Notes under the pieces: model-generated | Databases searched by the model: none | Seen by the model: the letters and a program-made list of their open reading frames with translations, nothing else | Told to the model about the DNA's origin: nothing | DNA from: Alteraurantiacibacter aquimixticola | Lineage (GTDB): Bacteria; Pseudomonadota; Alphaproteobacteria; Sphingomonadales; Sphingomonadaceae | Reading direction: 5' to 3' | DNA length: 64,000 nucleotides | Assembly: GCF_004965515.1 (NCBI RefSeq) | Contig: NZ_SSHH01000003.1 | Location: 276,232 to 340,231, forward strand | In this document: positions 56,220 through 63,638 of the stretch, piece by piece | Numbering within the stretch: position 1 is the first letter of the stretch | How the letters are laid out: every line of letters starts with the position of its first letter | Position numbers and translations under genes: made by a program

Positions 56220-58286
56220 TCAAGCTTCGGTTGCGAAGGAACCGCTCGCCGTCTGGCTGATGCGGATGATGACGAATTCGGCTGGCTTCACTGGCGCGAT
56301 ACCGATCTCCATCACCAACCGGCCGTTATCGATATCGTCCTGGGTCATGGTGCTGGTGCCGCAGCGGATGTAGAAGGCATCGCTCTTTTCGAACCCGAGC
56401 AAGGCTCCCTCTCGCCACTGGGTTGTCAGGAAACCATCCACGCTATCGATCAGGCGGTCCCAAAGCCGCTGGTCGTTGGGTTCCAGCACGGCCCACTGGG
56501 TGCCGATGTCGATCGAGCGTTCGATGAAAATGAACAACCGCCGCACGGCGAGATATTTCCAGTCGCTGGCACTCGTGATGCACCGTGCGCCGTAGATGCG
56601 GATACCACGCCCGTTAGGGCGGAAATCGCGGATCACGTTGATATTGTTGGGCTGTGGGTTGAGCACTTCGTGCTCGCCCTTGGTCACGATGGCTTCCAGT
56701 TCCTCGACATTGCGCATCGTCTCGTTGCCGGGCGACTTGAATACCCCGCGCTCGTTGTCGATCCGGGCACATAGCCCTGCCATGTGACCCGACGGGCCAA
56801 TTGCACGGAGCTGGTCATTCGCGTCGCGGACGAGGATGCGGGGATAATAGATCGCTGCGTACTTGGTGTCGTAGCGCAGTCGTTGCGCCTGGATCTGGGG
56901 CAAGGTCGGGGCCACACCGCCGACCAGGTCCGGATCGAGCAAGGTCACGCGGTAACGCAGGCGCTCGCATTGTTCGATCATGGCGGCCTGCACGCTCGCG
57001 TCTCCCCACCCGGGTGCAACAATGATCGAAATGTCCTCCACTTCCTCAAGCGCCCGCAGCCCCGTCCTTGCGCCCGGACCTGCATCGGTACCGCGGATCG
57101 CCGCAGCATTCGGCGCGGCATCCACTCCGGCCGTGGTCGGTCTGAGATTGAGACCGTCGTCGCCGACCGGGAAATTGATCGGGTGCGTTTGCGCGGGCAG
57201 TGATGCGGCAAGCGCGGTGATGATCGATGAGCGATTGTTGATCTGGTCGATCACGAACTTGCCGGGAACGTTGGCTAGGGTGAGCGAATTGTACGTTTCC
57301 GTCACGCCGTCGTAACTGACTGTCATGGCGAATTCGCAGACCGAAACCACTGTCTCGGTAGCCGGTGCTGCGGGGGCTATCGACGCCGCGTTCATCGCCT
57401 GGCCGGACAGTGTCACTATCGTGCCGTTGACCGCGAGGACCTGGCGGAAGATCTTGTCCGCACCCGCCCCTCTGTCGATCTGGACCCATGCCAGCGGATA
57501 GAAGCCGGCGGCGGACGCGAGGCGCAGGCGGTTGTTGTCCACCGCGCCTGGTCCAACCAGAGCAACCGAGGTGCTGCGGGCCGGTGCGACGTGCCGCGTG
57601 GTAATGACAATGGCGTCCCCCCAACTGCCCTGATCGACCGCTGCGAAGGTCACGCTGGCCGGTCGGCCTGCATTGGTGGGAACGCCTGCCGCGTTCAGAC
57701 TGCCAATGCCGGTCGCAACTGCGGTGGCACGAGCGGGAAAGACGGCAGGTCCTGCCGGAGAAACGTCGAGATTGGCGGTAAGGGTGATATCGCCGGTCGC
57801 CGAATTCACTCCGTTGGCGGCAATCGCACGCGCGCTCGAGGTGTGCGTGACGCCTTCCTGCACGAAGGAGAAGGTCAGGTTGGTCCCGTCGCGAAGGCCA
57901 AGGGTGCTGGCAAGCCGGGCGTTCGGAGTGTCGACCGTTGCGTCCGATCCCGCAGCAAGCCGGGTGATGATGCCGCCTTGCGTGGCGAACTGGGTTGCTC
58001 CGGCCCCGCCGCCGATTGCGCGGATGACATAGAGCCGGCGTCCACCGTTGGCAAAGTAGCCCTGCGCGGCATAGAACATTTCCGAATCCGCCGTCGTGGT
58101 GGGCAGAGGCCCCCCAAAGTGCTGCCGGAACTGCAGCATGTTGGTTACCAGCACCGGCGGACCGTTGGTCGGGCCGCGCTGGGCATGGCCGACCATCCCG
58201 GTCGTGCTGGTGCTGACGGCCTCTATCGAAGGAGCCTTGAGGTCCTTTTCCTCCAGATAGACCCCGGGTGCGAGATACTCAGCCAT
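56220..58286 (-). CDS. eCIS sheath protein 1 (major sheath)
   Basis: This 688-residue protein has the classical sheath start (MAEYLAPGVYLEEKDLKAPSIEAVSTSTTGMVGHAQRGPTNGPP), the subtilisin-like sheath domain and the C-terminal sheath core (YLAVRRLFIFIERSIDIGTQWAVLEPNDQRLWDRLIDSVDGFL, then DDIDNGRLVMEIGIAPVKPAEFVIIRISQ). I chose the ATG at 58284-58286, with AAAGGAC upstream, over a slightly longer frame. The sheath contracts to drive the tube into the target. Confidence 0.92.
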   Translation of the reverse strand: MAEYLAPGVYLEEKDLKAPSIEAVSTSTTGMVGHAQRGPTNGPPVLVTNMLQFRQHFGGPLPTTTADSEMFYAAQGYFANGGRRLYVIRAIGGGAGATQFATQGGIITRLAAGSDATVDTPNARLASTLGLRDGTNLTFSFVQEGVTHTSSARAIAANGVNSATGDITLTANLDVSPAGPAVFPARATAVATGIGSLNAAGVPTNAGRPASVTFAAVDQGSWGDAIVITTRHVAPARSTSVALVGPGAVDNNRLRLASAAGFYPLAWVQIDRGAGADKIFRQVLAVNGTIVTLSGQAMNAASIAPAAPATETVVSVCEFAMTVSYDGVTETYNSLTLANVPGKFVIDQINNRSSIITALAASLPAQTHPINFPVGDDGLNLRPTTAGVDAAPNAAAIRGTDAGPGARTGLRALEEVEDISIIVAPGWGDASVQAAMIEQCERLRYRVTLLDPDLVGGVAPTLPQIQAQRLRYDTKYAAIYYPRILVRDANDQLRAIGPSGHMAGLCARIDNERGVFKSPGNETMRNVEELEAIVTKGEHEVLNPQPNNINVIRDFRPNGRGIRIYGARCITSASDWKYLAVRRLFIFIERSIDIGTQWAVLEPNDQRLWDRLIDSVDGFLTTQWREGALLGFEKSDAFYIRCGTSTMTQDDIDNGRLVMEIGIAPVKPAEFVIIRISQTASGSFATEA

Positions 58287-58349
58287 GGTCAGCGGTCCTT
58301 TCAGCAAAGCGTGAACGGTACGATTTCGGGTTGGGGGTGAAGCGCACGG

Positions 58350-59432
58350 TCATGGCGCCAGGACCCAGTCCAGGTCGCCGGACAGCGCGCGTGCGACCGG
58401 CAGAGTGCGGCTTTGTGTCGCAAACCCCGCGGCAGAAACGCGTAGCTCCGGCAGATCCATCCGGGCAAAGCCGTGAATTGTGTAGTCCCCGAGCGGGCCG
58501 GAGATGGCATCTCGGTCAAAGTATCGGTCCGGCTGTCCCGGCTGCCGCAGAACGAGCACCGCGCTTGCTGCGGGCAGGCTGTTGACCCAGATGACTGCCT
58601 CGCCCGCGTGACAGGGGCCCTGCGGCGTCGCAACGGACCCAGAGTATCCCGCCAGTGAAAAGGCATCGATGGTCGATCCGTTCGGGGCCGATCCAGTCAA
58701 GGGGGCGGTCAGCAGGGCCAGAACCGCAGGTGCTGCACGGTCCGGGTGGGCAACCAACTGCGCAATCTCTGCCCAGAATCCGCCTTCGGCCGGACCCAAG
58801 CGGATTATCGTCCCTGGCCCTGCTGCCTGAGGATCGGCGATCGAGATCGCCTGTGAATCGCGCTCCGCCGGCTCGATCAGCGACAGTTCCGGCTGCGCAG
58901 CCAGTGCGCGGCTTCGCAGCGTTGCGCCGGGAGCCGGGTCGACGGGCAAAGGCTGCCGCAGCAACAGCGGCAATTCGCCGCCTGGCAGTGATGGTCCGGA
59001 AATGGTCAGGCTGGCCCCCGCGACCGGCAGCAGCGGGGGATTGGCCCCGGCTCCATGGCCCAACACCCTTCCGCGGATGGTTTGTGGGCGTCGGCGCAGC
59101 GCCAGATCGAGGCGTATCGGACGGGCAGCGAACGCGGGAACCGTGATCGTCGTGCTCGCGTCGCGGTATCCGGGAACGCGCACCGTTACTGGCAAGTTGT
59201 GCGCAACACTCTCGTCAACCAGCGCGACCCCGCGTTCACCAGCCAGCGCATATTCCTTGTCCGACTGGGCAATTCCCAGCAATGGTTCGTCGCAGGAAAG
59301 GATTGCCTGACGGGCAAGACCCGTACCGTCGGCATCGTCGAGTAGTTGGCCAACAACAAAGGCGAGTCGGCGTCCTTCCCCGTCGCGGCAAACTGCATAG
59401 GTTCGGCCACCGGCAGAGATCTGCGCGTCCAT
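58350..59432 (-). CDS. Unknown eCIS-operon protein with carboxypeptidase-regulatory-like pattern
   Basis: This 360-residue protein is not firmly assignable. It has a carboxypeptidase-regulatory-like stretch (NLPVTVRVPGYRDASTTITVPAF, IRGRVLGHGAGANPPLLPVAGASLTI), a middle rich in Pro/Ala and a C-terminal part ending RVSAAGFATQSRTLPVARAL. Such beta-sandwich domains act as structural or binding modules. I chose the ATG at 59430-59432 after a strong GAGGAGG. Its place between DUF4255 and the sheath makes an accessory role at the particle cap plausible. Confidence 0.6.
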   Translation of the reverse strand: MDAQISAGGRTYAVCRDGEGRRLAFVVGQLLDDADGTGLARQAILSCDEPLLGIAQSDKEYALAGERGVALVDESVAHNLPVTVRVPGYRDASTTITVPAFAARPIRLDLALRRRPQTIRGRVLGHGAGANPPLLPVAGASLTISGPSLPGGELPLLLRQPLPVDPAPGATLRSRALAAQPELSLIEPAERDSQAISIADPQAAGPGTIIRLGPAEGGFWAEIAQLVAHPDRAAPAVLALLTAPLTGSAPNGSTIDAFSLAGYSGSVATPQGPCHAGEAVIWVNSLPAASAVLVLRQPGQPDRYFDRDAISGPLGDYTIHGFARMDLPELRVSAAGFATQSRTLPVARALSGDLDWVLAP

Positions 59433-60022
59433 CACAGGACCTCCTCGATTGCTGCCGTACGCAAGCTGCGGTCGAGCACCGGGCTGCCTTGGGCAAAACT
59501 GCGGGACGCTTCGATCGGGACGTATTGGACAAAGTAGGAGACAGACAGGCGGTAGACCTCGTTCAACGCGTGCCAGACACGCGTTGCTTCCTCGAAGCTC
59601 TGTTGTTCGAGATGTATCCCGATCGCGCTATCGAGAGGTCCAAGAAGGGCTGCGCGGGTGAATTCGGTTCCGAGTTGCGCCTGCGCGTGCATCGCCTGCA
59701 TCGCGTGACCGAGCAAACGCTGCCGGGCCAACTCTCCGGCTGCAAAGGGAGTGAGCAGGTAATGCAGAACAAGGGGCAGGGGTGCGGGCACCAGCCGCCC
59801 GTTGGCATCGACGCTGGGCGGGCGGTTCTCCATGTCGTCAAACCGGCGCACACGGTAAAGCCACAGCGACAGGGTCATCGCCCCCGCAGCCGGGGTGTCG
59901 ATTTCGGTGGGGCAACGAAGGTCGATCACTGTCCCCGAGAAGGGCCCGGAATTGCTAACCGCGGCGCGCAAAGCACCCTCAAGGCTCTGCGTCACATGAC
60001 CAATCCCGGCAGAGTCCGCCAT
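59432..60022 (-). CDS. eCIS sheath/tube terminator, DUF4255 (Afp16-like)
   Basis: This 196-residue protein has the DUF4255/Pvc16 pattern: N-terminal QSLEGALRAAV, VIDLRCPTEID, SLWLYRVRRFDDMENRPP, PLPLVLHYLLTPFA and MQAMHAQAQL. Afp16 caps the growing tube and sheath at the distal end. It is the first structural gene of the operon, overlapping the following gene's start as TGATG and preceded by the receiver-like protein after a 1-bp gap. Confidence 0.9.
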   Translation of the reverse strand: MADSAGIGHVTQSLEGALRAAVSNSGPFSGTVIDLRCPTEIDTPAAGAMTLSLWLYRVRRFDDMENRPPSVDANGRLVPAPLPLVLHYLLTPFAAGELARQRLLGHAMQAMHAQAQLGTEFTRAALLGPLDSAIGIHLEQQSFEEATRVWHALNEVYRLSVSYFVQYVPIEASRSFAQGSPVLDRSLRTAAIEEVL

Positions 60023-60023
60023 C

Positions 60024-60380
60024 CTAGTGGCTCCCCCTGATGGCTGCGCACAGGCTCTCGATGGATAGTTCTTCGATCGTGTTGATCGATTGCCGCCACT
60101 CGCGCAGCTGCGCTACTCCGCCCCGATCGAACAGGGTGATGACGCGTCGCACACTGACCAGATGACCGAGGGTTTCCGCGAAGTCGTTGCCGCGGGAAAG
60201 GGACTCCTGCGATCCCAGGATCACCACTTGCGGTCGATGCTGCTCGATCGCCGCGGGAATGCCTTCAGGAGAAATTCCGTGCGCTACAATGCGGGTTTGC
60301 GGGCACTGGTCGATCGCTTCCGCCACCAGGCCCCAGCGCATGGGGAGAATGCTGTCGGCCAGGACCCGCACCTCTTCCAT
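60024..60380 (-). CDS. Degenerate receiver-domain protein at the head of the eCIS operon
   Basis: This 118-residue protein has the fold pattern of a stand-alone receiver (VRVLADSILPMRWGLVAEAI, IPAAIEQHRPQVVILGSQE, VSVRRVITLFDRGG) but the phospho-acceptor Asp is replaced by Gly56 and the N-terminal acidic residues are missing, so it cannot be phosphorylated normally. It may bind the adjacent regulator or another ligand. It lies 1 bp before DUF4255, and the start (60378-60380) follows GGAGGCAGG. The promoter of the eCIS operon should lie just upstream. Confidence 0.7.
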   Translation of the reverse strand: MEEVRVLADSILPMRWGLVAEAIDQCPQTRIVAHGISPEGIPAAIEQHRPQVVILGSQESLSRGNDFAETLGHLVSVRRVITLFDRGGVAQLREWRQSINTIEELSIESLCAAIRGSH

Positions 60381-60608
60381 ATCGTCCTGCCTCCGTCTCA
60401 ACGAGGTTCGGATTGTCTTTGCTGGAGATGCTTCTGAAAATGGTCCGAACGGTTCAAATGTGATCTGAACCCCAACCGCCAGGATCTAGATCGCTTTCTG
60501 GCCAACTGGCCCGGACCATTGATCCGACCGACTCAGCACCGCGCCCAGCAGTATCGATTCCGCCGGGTCGCGGCACAGTCCGACAATATCAGAAGGAAAT
60601 GCGGCGCG
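60381..60608. promoter_or_regulatory. Probable eCIS operon promoter region with inverted repeats
   Basis: This 228-bp gap between the LuxR-type regulator and the operon contains GGTTCA (60451-60456) with TGAACC (60466-60471) at 9-base spacing, GATCTAGATC (60483-60492, palindrome), and ATGGTCCG (60440-60447) with CGGACCAT (60512-60519). These could be operator sites of the regulator. No sigma-70 promoter could be assigned with confidence. Confidence 0.4.
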
Positions 60609-61331
60609 TCAGTCTGCGACCGAGCGGACCAATGCACCAGCCTGTTGCCGCCTATCGACGTTCAGTTTTTCGAGCACGTGATGGACATGGTTCTTCACTG
60701 TCGAGACGCTCACCCCAAGCCGCCTGGCGATTTCCTTGTTGGTCGCGCCGCGTTCGAGATCGAACAGGATTTCGGTTTCGCGCGGGGTCAATCGGCCCAG
60801 GTCGGTTTCGGTGCCAAGATGCGGGCGCTGCAAGAGATTGGCGCGCGGGCCGTTGTTGCAAACCAATCGCGAGACCAGCCGGGCAGCGGTACGGGGCGAA
60901 CAACTGAATTCACCCCTCGCCACCAGGTCGATGGCAGTAATGACATCTTCGACAGTGCCTTCGTTATCGACGAACCCCGCCACGCCCAGTCTCGCCCAGT
61001 CCGCCACCTCGATCGCACCATTGGCAATTGCGACGCCTACGATGCGGCGTGAGAGTTGGGCCTGACGAAGCTGTTCGGCAAGCAGACCACTGCTGCGCGA
61101 ACCAAAATCGAGGATCACCGCATCGGGCTGCAATTCAAGAATGCGATGGAGCATGGCGCTGTCGGGCTTGCCGTGACCCAGCACTTGAACCGTCCCGGTT
61201 CGGGTGAGCTGGAGACTGAGGCCTTCGGAAACCAGCGCCACTTCGCTGGCGATCAGAACAGTGTGTGAGGCGGGCTTTTCGCGCGAACCCAAAGTGAGTT
61301 CGGGTAACCGTAAGTGGTCTGATTGCATCAT
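60609..61331 (-). CDS. LuxR/NarL-family response regulator (probable eCIS regulator)
   Basis: This 240-residue protein has an atypical receiver (Asp75 in AVILDFGSRS, no N-terminal acidic pair) and a C-terminal LuxR helix-turn-helix (LTPRETEILFDLERGATNKEIARRLGVSVSTVKNHVHHVLEKL). ATG at 61329-61331 follows GGAG; a second ATG lies 3 bases downstream. It is transcribed in the same direction as the eCIS operon and sits 228 bp upstream of it, so it is a likely regulator. No sensor kinase is present in the island. Confidence 0.85.
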   Translation of the reverse strand: MMQSDHLRLPELTLGSREKPASHTVLIASEVALVSEGLSLQLTRTGTVQVLGHGKPDSAMLHRILELQPDAVILDFGSRSSGLLAEQLRQAQLSRRIVGVAIANGAIEVADWARLGVAGFVDNEGTVEDVITAIDLVARGEFSCSPRTAARLVSRLVCNNGPRANLLQRPHLGTETDLGRLTPRETEILFDLERGATNKEIARRLGVSVSTVKNHVHHVLEKLNVDRRQQAGALVRSVAD

Positions 61332-61564
61332 CGAGTCTCCGGCCTGCCGATTGCGAGGAAGCATCTGATGCCATCCTCCCAGTGCGACCCGCGAACTCGC
61401 ATCTGAATGAATTTTTCTCGCGGTTATTCCGTTAGTTAACGAATCGCGAGAGTCATTACTTTGCTGTTCTGTAAAACTCCCACGAATCTGCTTGTTCCGT
61501 CAATGGTCTTTCGGAACCGAAAGCGCCGGATTGCATAGACTGCGGGACGAAGGGAGGATTTGCT

Positions 61565-61690
61565 CTAGGTCATCCGCCACAGTTTTCCGCCGCTTGGCTG
61601 CACCAAAAGGAATAGGCCTAACGAGTCGCCCATTTTGTAGTCTTTCGGACCAGCCTTAGCCTTGCGAATTGCAACCTCTGTTAGCGCCAT
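61565..61690 (-). pseudogene. N-terminal fragment of a second P4-type integrase
   Basis: The 41-codon frame starting at ATG 61688-61690 gives the typical N-terminus of P4-family integrases (MALTEVAIRKAKAGPKDYKM, then GLFLLVQPSGGKLWRM) and stops after it. This is the DUF4102 domain only, so it is a remnant of a second integrase. Confidence 0.8.
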
Positions 61691-61865
61691 GATTTCAGAC
61701 CTTTATCTGGTGCATGCGCAACGGGACCAGACAAGGGTGCTGTTGACCGGACCGAACGCAGACTCGCTTTCAGAAGGGAATACTAGCCGTTGCACGATCG
61801 ACTATAGTTCTCGGCTATTCCAGCTCCTTGGTTTCGCAGCCAACAATGATCGCGCTCCCGGCCCT

Positions 61866-61895
61866 TGTCCGAAATTCTGCTACATTTTTCGGACA
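61866..61895. repeat. Inverted repeat resembling a serine-resolvase site
   Basis: TGTCCGAAA (61866-61874) and TTTCGGACA (61887-61895) are perfect inverted 9-bp arms with a 12-base spacer. The overall 30-bp form resembles binding subsites of Tn3-type resolvases, and the area is full of broken mobile genes. No resolvase gene is present here. Confidence 0.35.
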
Positions 61896-61938
61896 CAGCC
61901 GATGCGACACATGGGTCGACCCCGCCGCAGCTGCCTAC

Positions 61939-62179
61939 TCAAGCGACAGCGTCCAGCACATTGCGTTGGATTATCGACGGCAGGCGCAGTGCTGAACCTC
62001 CCGGTTTTTCCCCCGCGCCCCCGGTCCGACACCAGGTTCTTCGAAACGTTGAGATAGCGTGCGAACACAGGCTGGGAGACATGCTCTGCCTCGCGGATGG
62101 CCCTGATTTTGTCGGGCGAAAGGACTGGCGCAGGTGCAAGGCAAGCTTCGTCGAACTCGCGTATGGTTTGCTTGACGAG
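61939..62179 (-). pseudogene. Xre/HigA-like antitoxin remnant
   Basis: The minus strand encodes TIREFDEACLAPAPVLSPDKIRAIRE and SQPVFARYLNVSKNLVSD, the helix-turn-helix signature of HigA-type antitoxins, then shifts frame before KPGGSALRLPSIIQRNVLDAVA and a stop. The N-terminus is missing and it begins right after the integrase pseudogene. It is a broken fragment; no toxin gene accompanies it. Confidence 0.75.
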
Positions 62180-62182
62180 CGC

Positions 62183-63165
62183 TTATTTGCCGCCGCAGAA
62201 TTCGGCCCATTCCTCCATCATGGGGCGGCGCTTGCCGATGTAGTCGGTGCGCCGATATGCGGCGTCGACCCGATTTACGATCGTATGAGCCAAAGCCGCT
62301 TCCGCTACCTCTCCTGGATAGTCAGTTTTTCTGCGACCCAGTCACGGAACGAGGAACGAAAGCCATGAACTGTGAAATCCTCACCCTTGTCCCGAAGAAT
62401 CTTGAGCAAGGTCATATCTGACATTTGTCTTCGAGAGACCTGCCCGGGAAAAATCAGATCGCTGCGGGGGGATCGGAATTGCTTGGCACGCCGGAGGACA
62501 TTAATCGCTGAGCGCGAGAGCGGCACAACATGAGTGTTGCCTGCCTTCATCCTTTCCGCGGGGACCGTCCAAAGCTTCTTTGCAAGATCAATCTCGTTCC
62601 AGGTTGCGCCACGCATTTCACCTGATCGCGCCGCTGTCAGGATGAGAAATTCCAGCGCTAATCGTCCAACCGAAGATCGTTTTCGTAGAGAAACCAGAAA
62701 CTGGGGAATCTCGGGGTAGGGCATTGTTGCATGGTGCTTGGGTTTCTTTTGCTGGCGCGGGAGCCCTCTCATGACCAAGAGCATCGGAGCTTCTGAGTCT
62801 CTGAACCCTTTGGCACGCGCCCAGTCCAGCACTGAACCTATCCGTTGCCGCACGCGGCGAGCGGTTTCCGGCTTGGTAAGTCAGATCGGAGCGAGCGTAT
62901 CCCGAATCAATGGAACCCCAATATCCGAGACCAATCGGTCACCCAGCTTGGGGAAGGCATAGGTTTCCAGGGTTCTTATCCATTGTGTCTGGCGCTTGCC
63001 TTGCCTCTGAACCCGAAGGATCCAGCTGCCCTTCCCAGACCCACGAAACTTCAGGATCAGACCGTCACCATCCGAATATCGGCTGGGCTTTTCCAGGTTT
63101 TTGATTCCCGATGCGGTCAAGTTTCCCAATCCCGATTCCTTTCTGACCCACGCGTAGCCCCACAA
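62183..63165 (-). pseudogene. Inactivated P4-type integrase adjacent to tRNA-Ser
   Basis: The gene reads from the N-terminal domain (GNLTASGIKNLEKPSRYSDGDGL) near the tRNA. It has a likely internal deletion near 62990, where the rest of DUF4102 and the start of the core-binding domain are missing (GKRQ joins directly to TQWIRTLETYAFPKLGD). A TGA at 62881-62883 replaces the conserved Trp (API-W-LTKPET). It resumes in the same frame (RRVRQRIGSVLDWARAKGF), includes the catalytic-region TAARSGEMRGATW and TVHGFRSSFRDW, and a frameshift near 62330 moves the C-terminus (DYPGEVAEAALAHT) to another frame ending at 62183. Full-length relatives are about 400 residues. Confidence 0.88.
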
Positions 63166-63277
63166 GTGGTGTGGTAATCAGCAAGAACTCTTGGGAAGAT
63201 CTGGGACAGTAGTGTGGCCAAAAGTCCCGCAATTCCGGGGTTTTTGGGACTATATCAGACTTTCTGGGAAAGGTGAG

Positions 63278-63299
63278 GTGGCGGAGACGGAGGGATTCG
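63278..63299. repeat. Attachment-site copy within tRNA-Ser (right end of island)
   Basis: These 22 bases are identical to 24736-24757. They include the tRNA 3' end (acceptor strand, discriminator and CCA) and part of the T arm. Together the two copies mark the island junctions. Confidence 0.88.
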
Positions 63300-63370
63300 A
63301 ACCCTCGATACCCCGATAGAGGTATGGTTCCTTAGCAGGGAACTGGTTTCAGCCACTCACCCACGTCTCC
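63279..63370 (-). tRNA. tRNA-Ser (anticodon GCT)
   Basis: The minus strand gives a full class II tRNA: acceptor stem GGAGACG pairing with CGTCTCC, a five-base-pair anticodon stem (GTTCC/GGAAC) around CTGCTAA, so anticodon GCT at 63334-63336, a long variable arm, the GGTTCGAATCC T-arm, discriminator G and encoded CCA. The island is inserted at its 3' end, and the gene is kept whole by the repeat. Confidence 0.95.
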
Positions 63371-63638
63371 ACGTTCGCCCCAATGTGCCAAAGGGGCGAA
63401 CGGGGCGCGCTATAACGGGGGTGTCGGTCCGCCGCAAGTAGCCACCGGAAATTGCCACATTTCGGCGTTTTGCCCCGCTTTCCGATTCGCTTCGCCGCAA
63501 AACGGACTCACCTTGCCGCGCGTTCATTGCCGCTTCACGCGCAGAGGACTCTGTTTGCCGCAGAAGTGGTCCGCGCGCTGCGCCTCGCGCCCGATGCCGG
63601 ACACCAAGCCAATCCGCCCGTGGAAAGAGGGGGCCGAC

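Larger units (their letters stand above)
24736..63299. mobile_element. tRNA-Ser genomic island carrying a contractile injection system
   Basis: The island is about 38.5 kb, bounded by a 22-bp direct repeat of the tRNA-Ser 3' end. A P4-type integrase lies next to the intact tRNA, as expected for integrative elements. Both margins are AT-richer than the chromosome and hold decayed mobile genes (mobile mystery A/B on the left; integrase fragment and antitoxin remnant on the right). The cargo is an eCIS gene cluster plus regulators. The integrase is broken, so the island is probably fixed in place. Confidence 0.85.

Noticed and set aside
62881-63165. Separate short CDS for the integrase N-terminus and another for the C-terminus
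   Set aside because: Both parts are in the same frame separated by one TGA in place of a conserved Trp, so they are one broken gene and not two genes.
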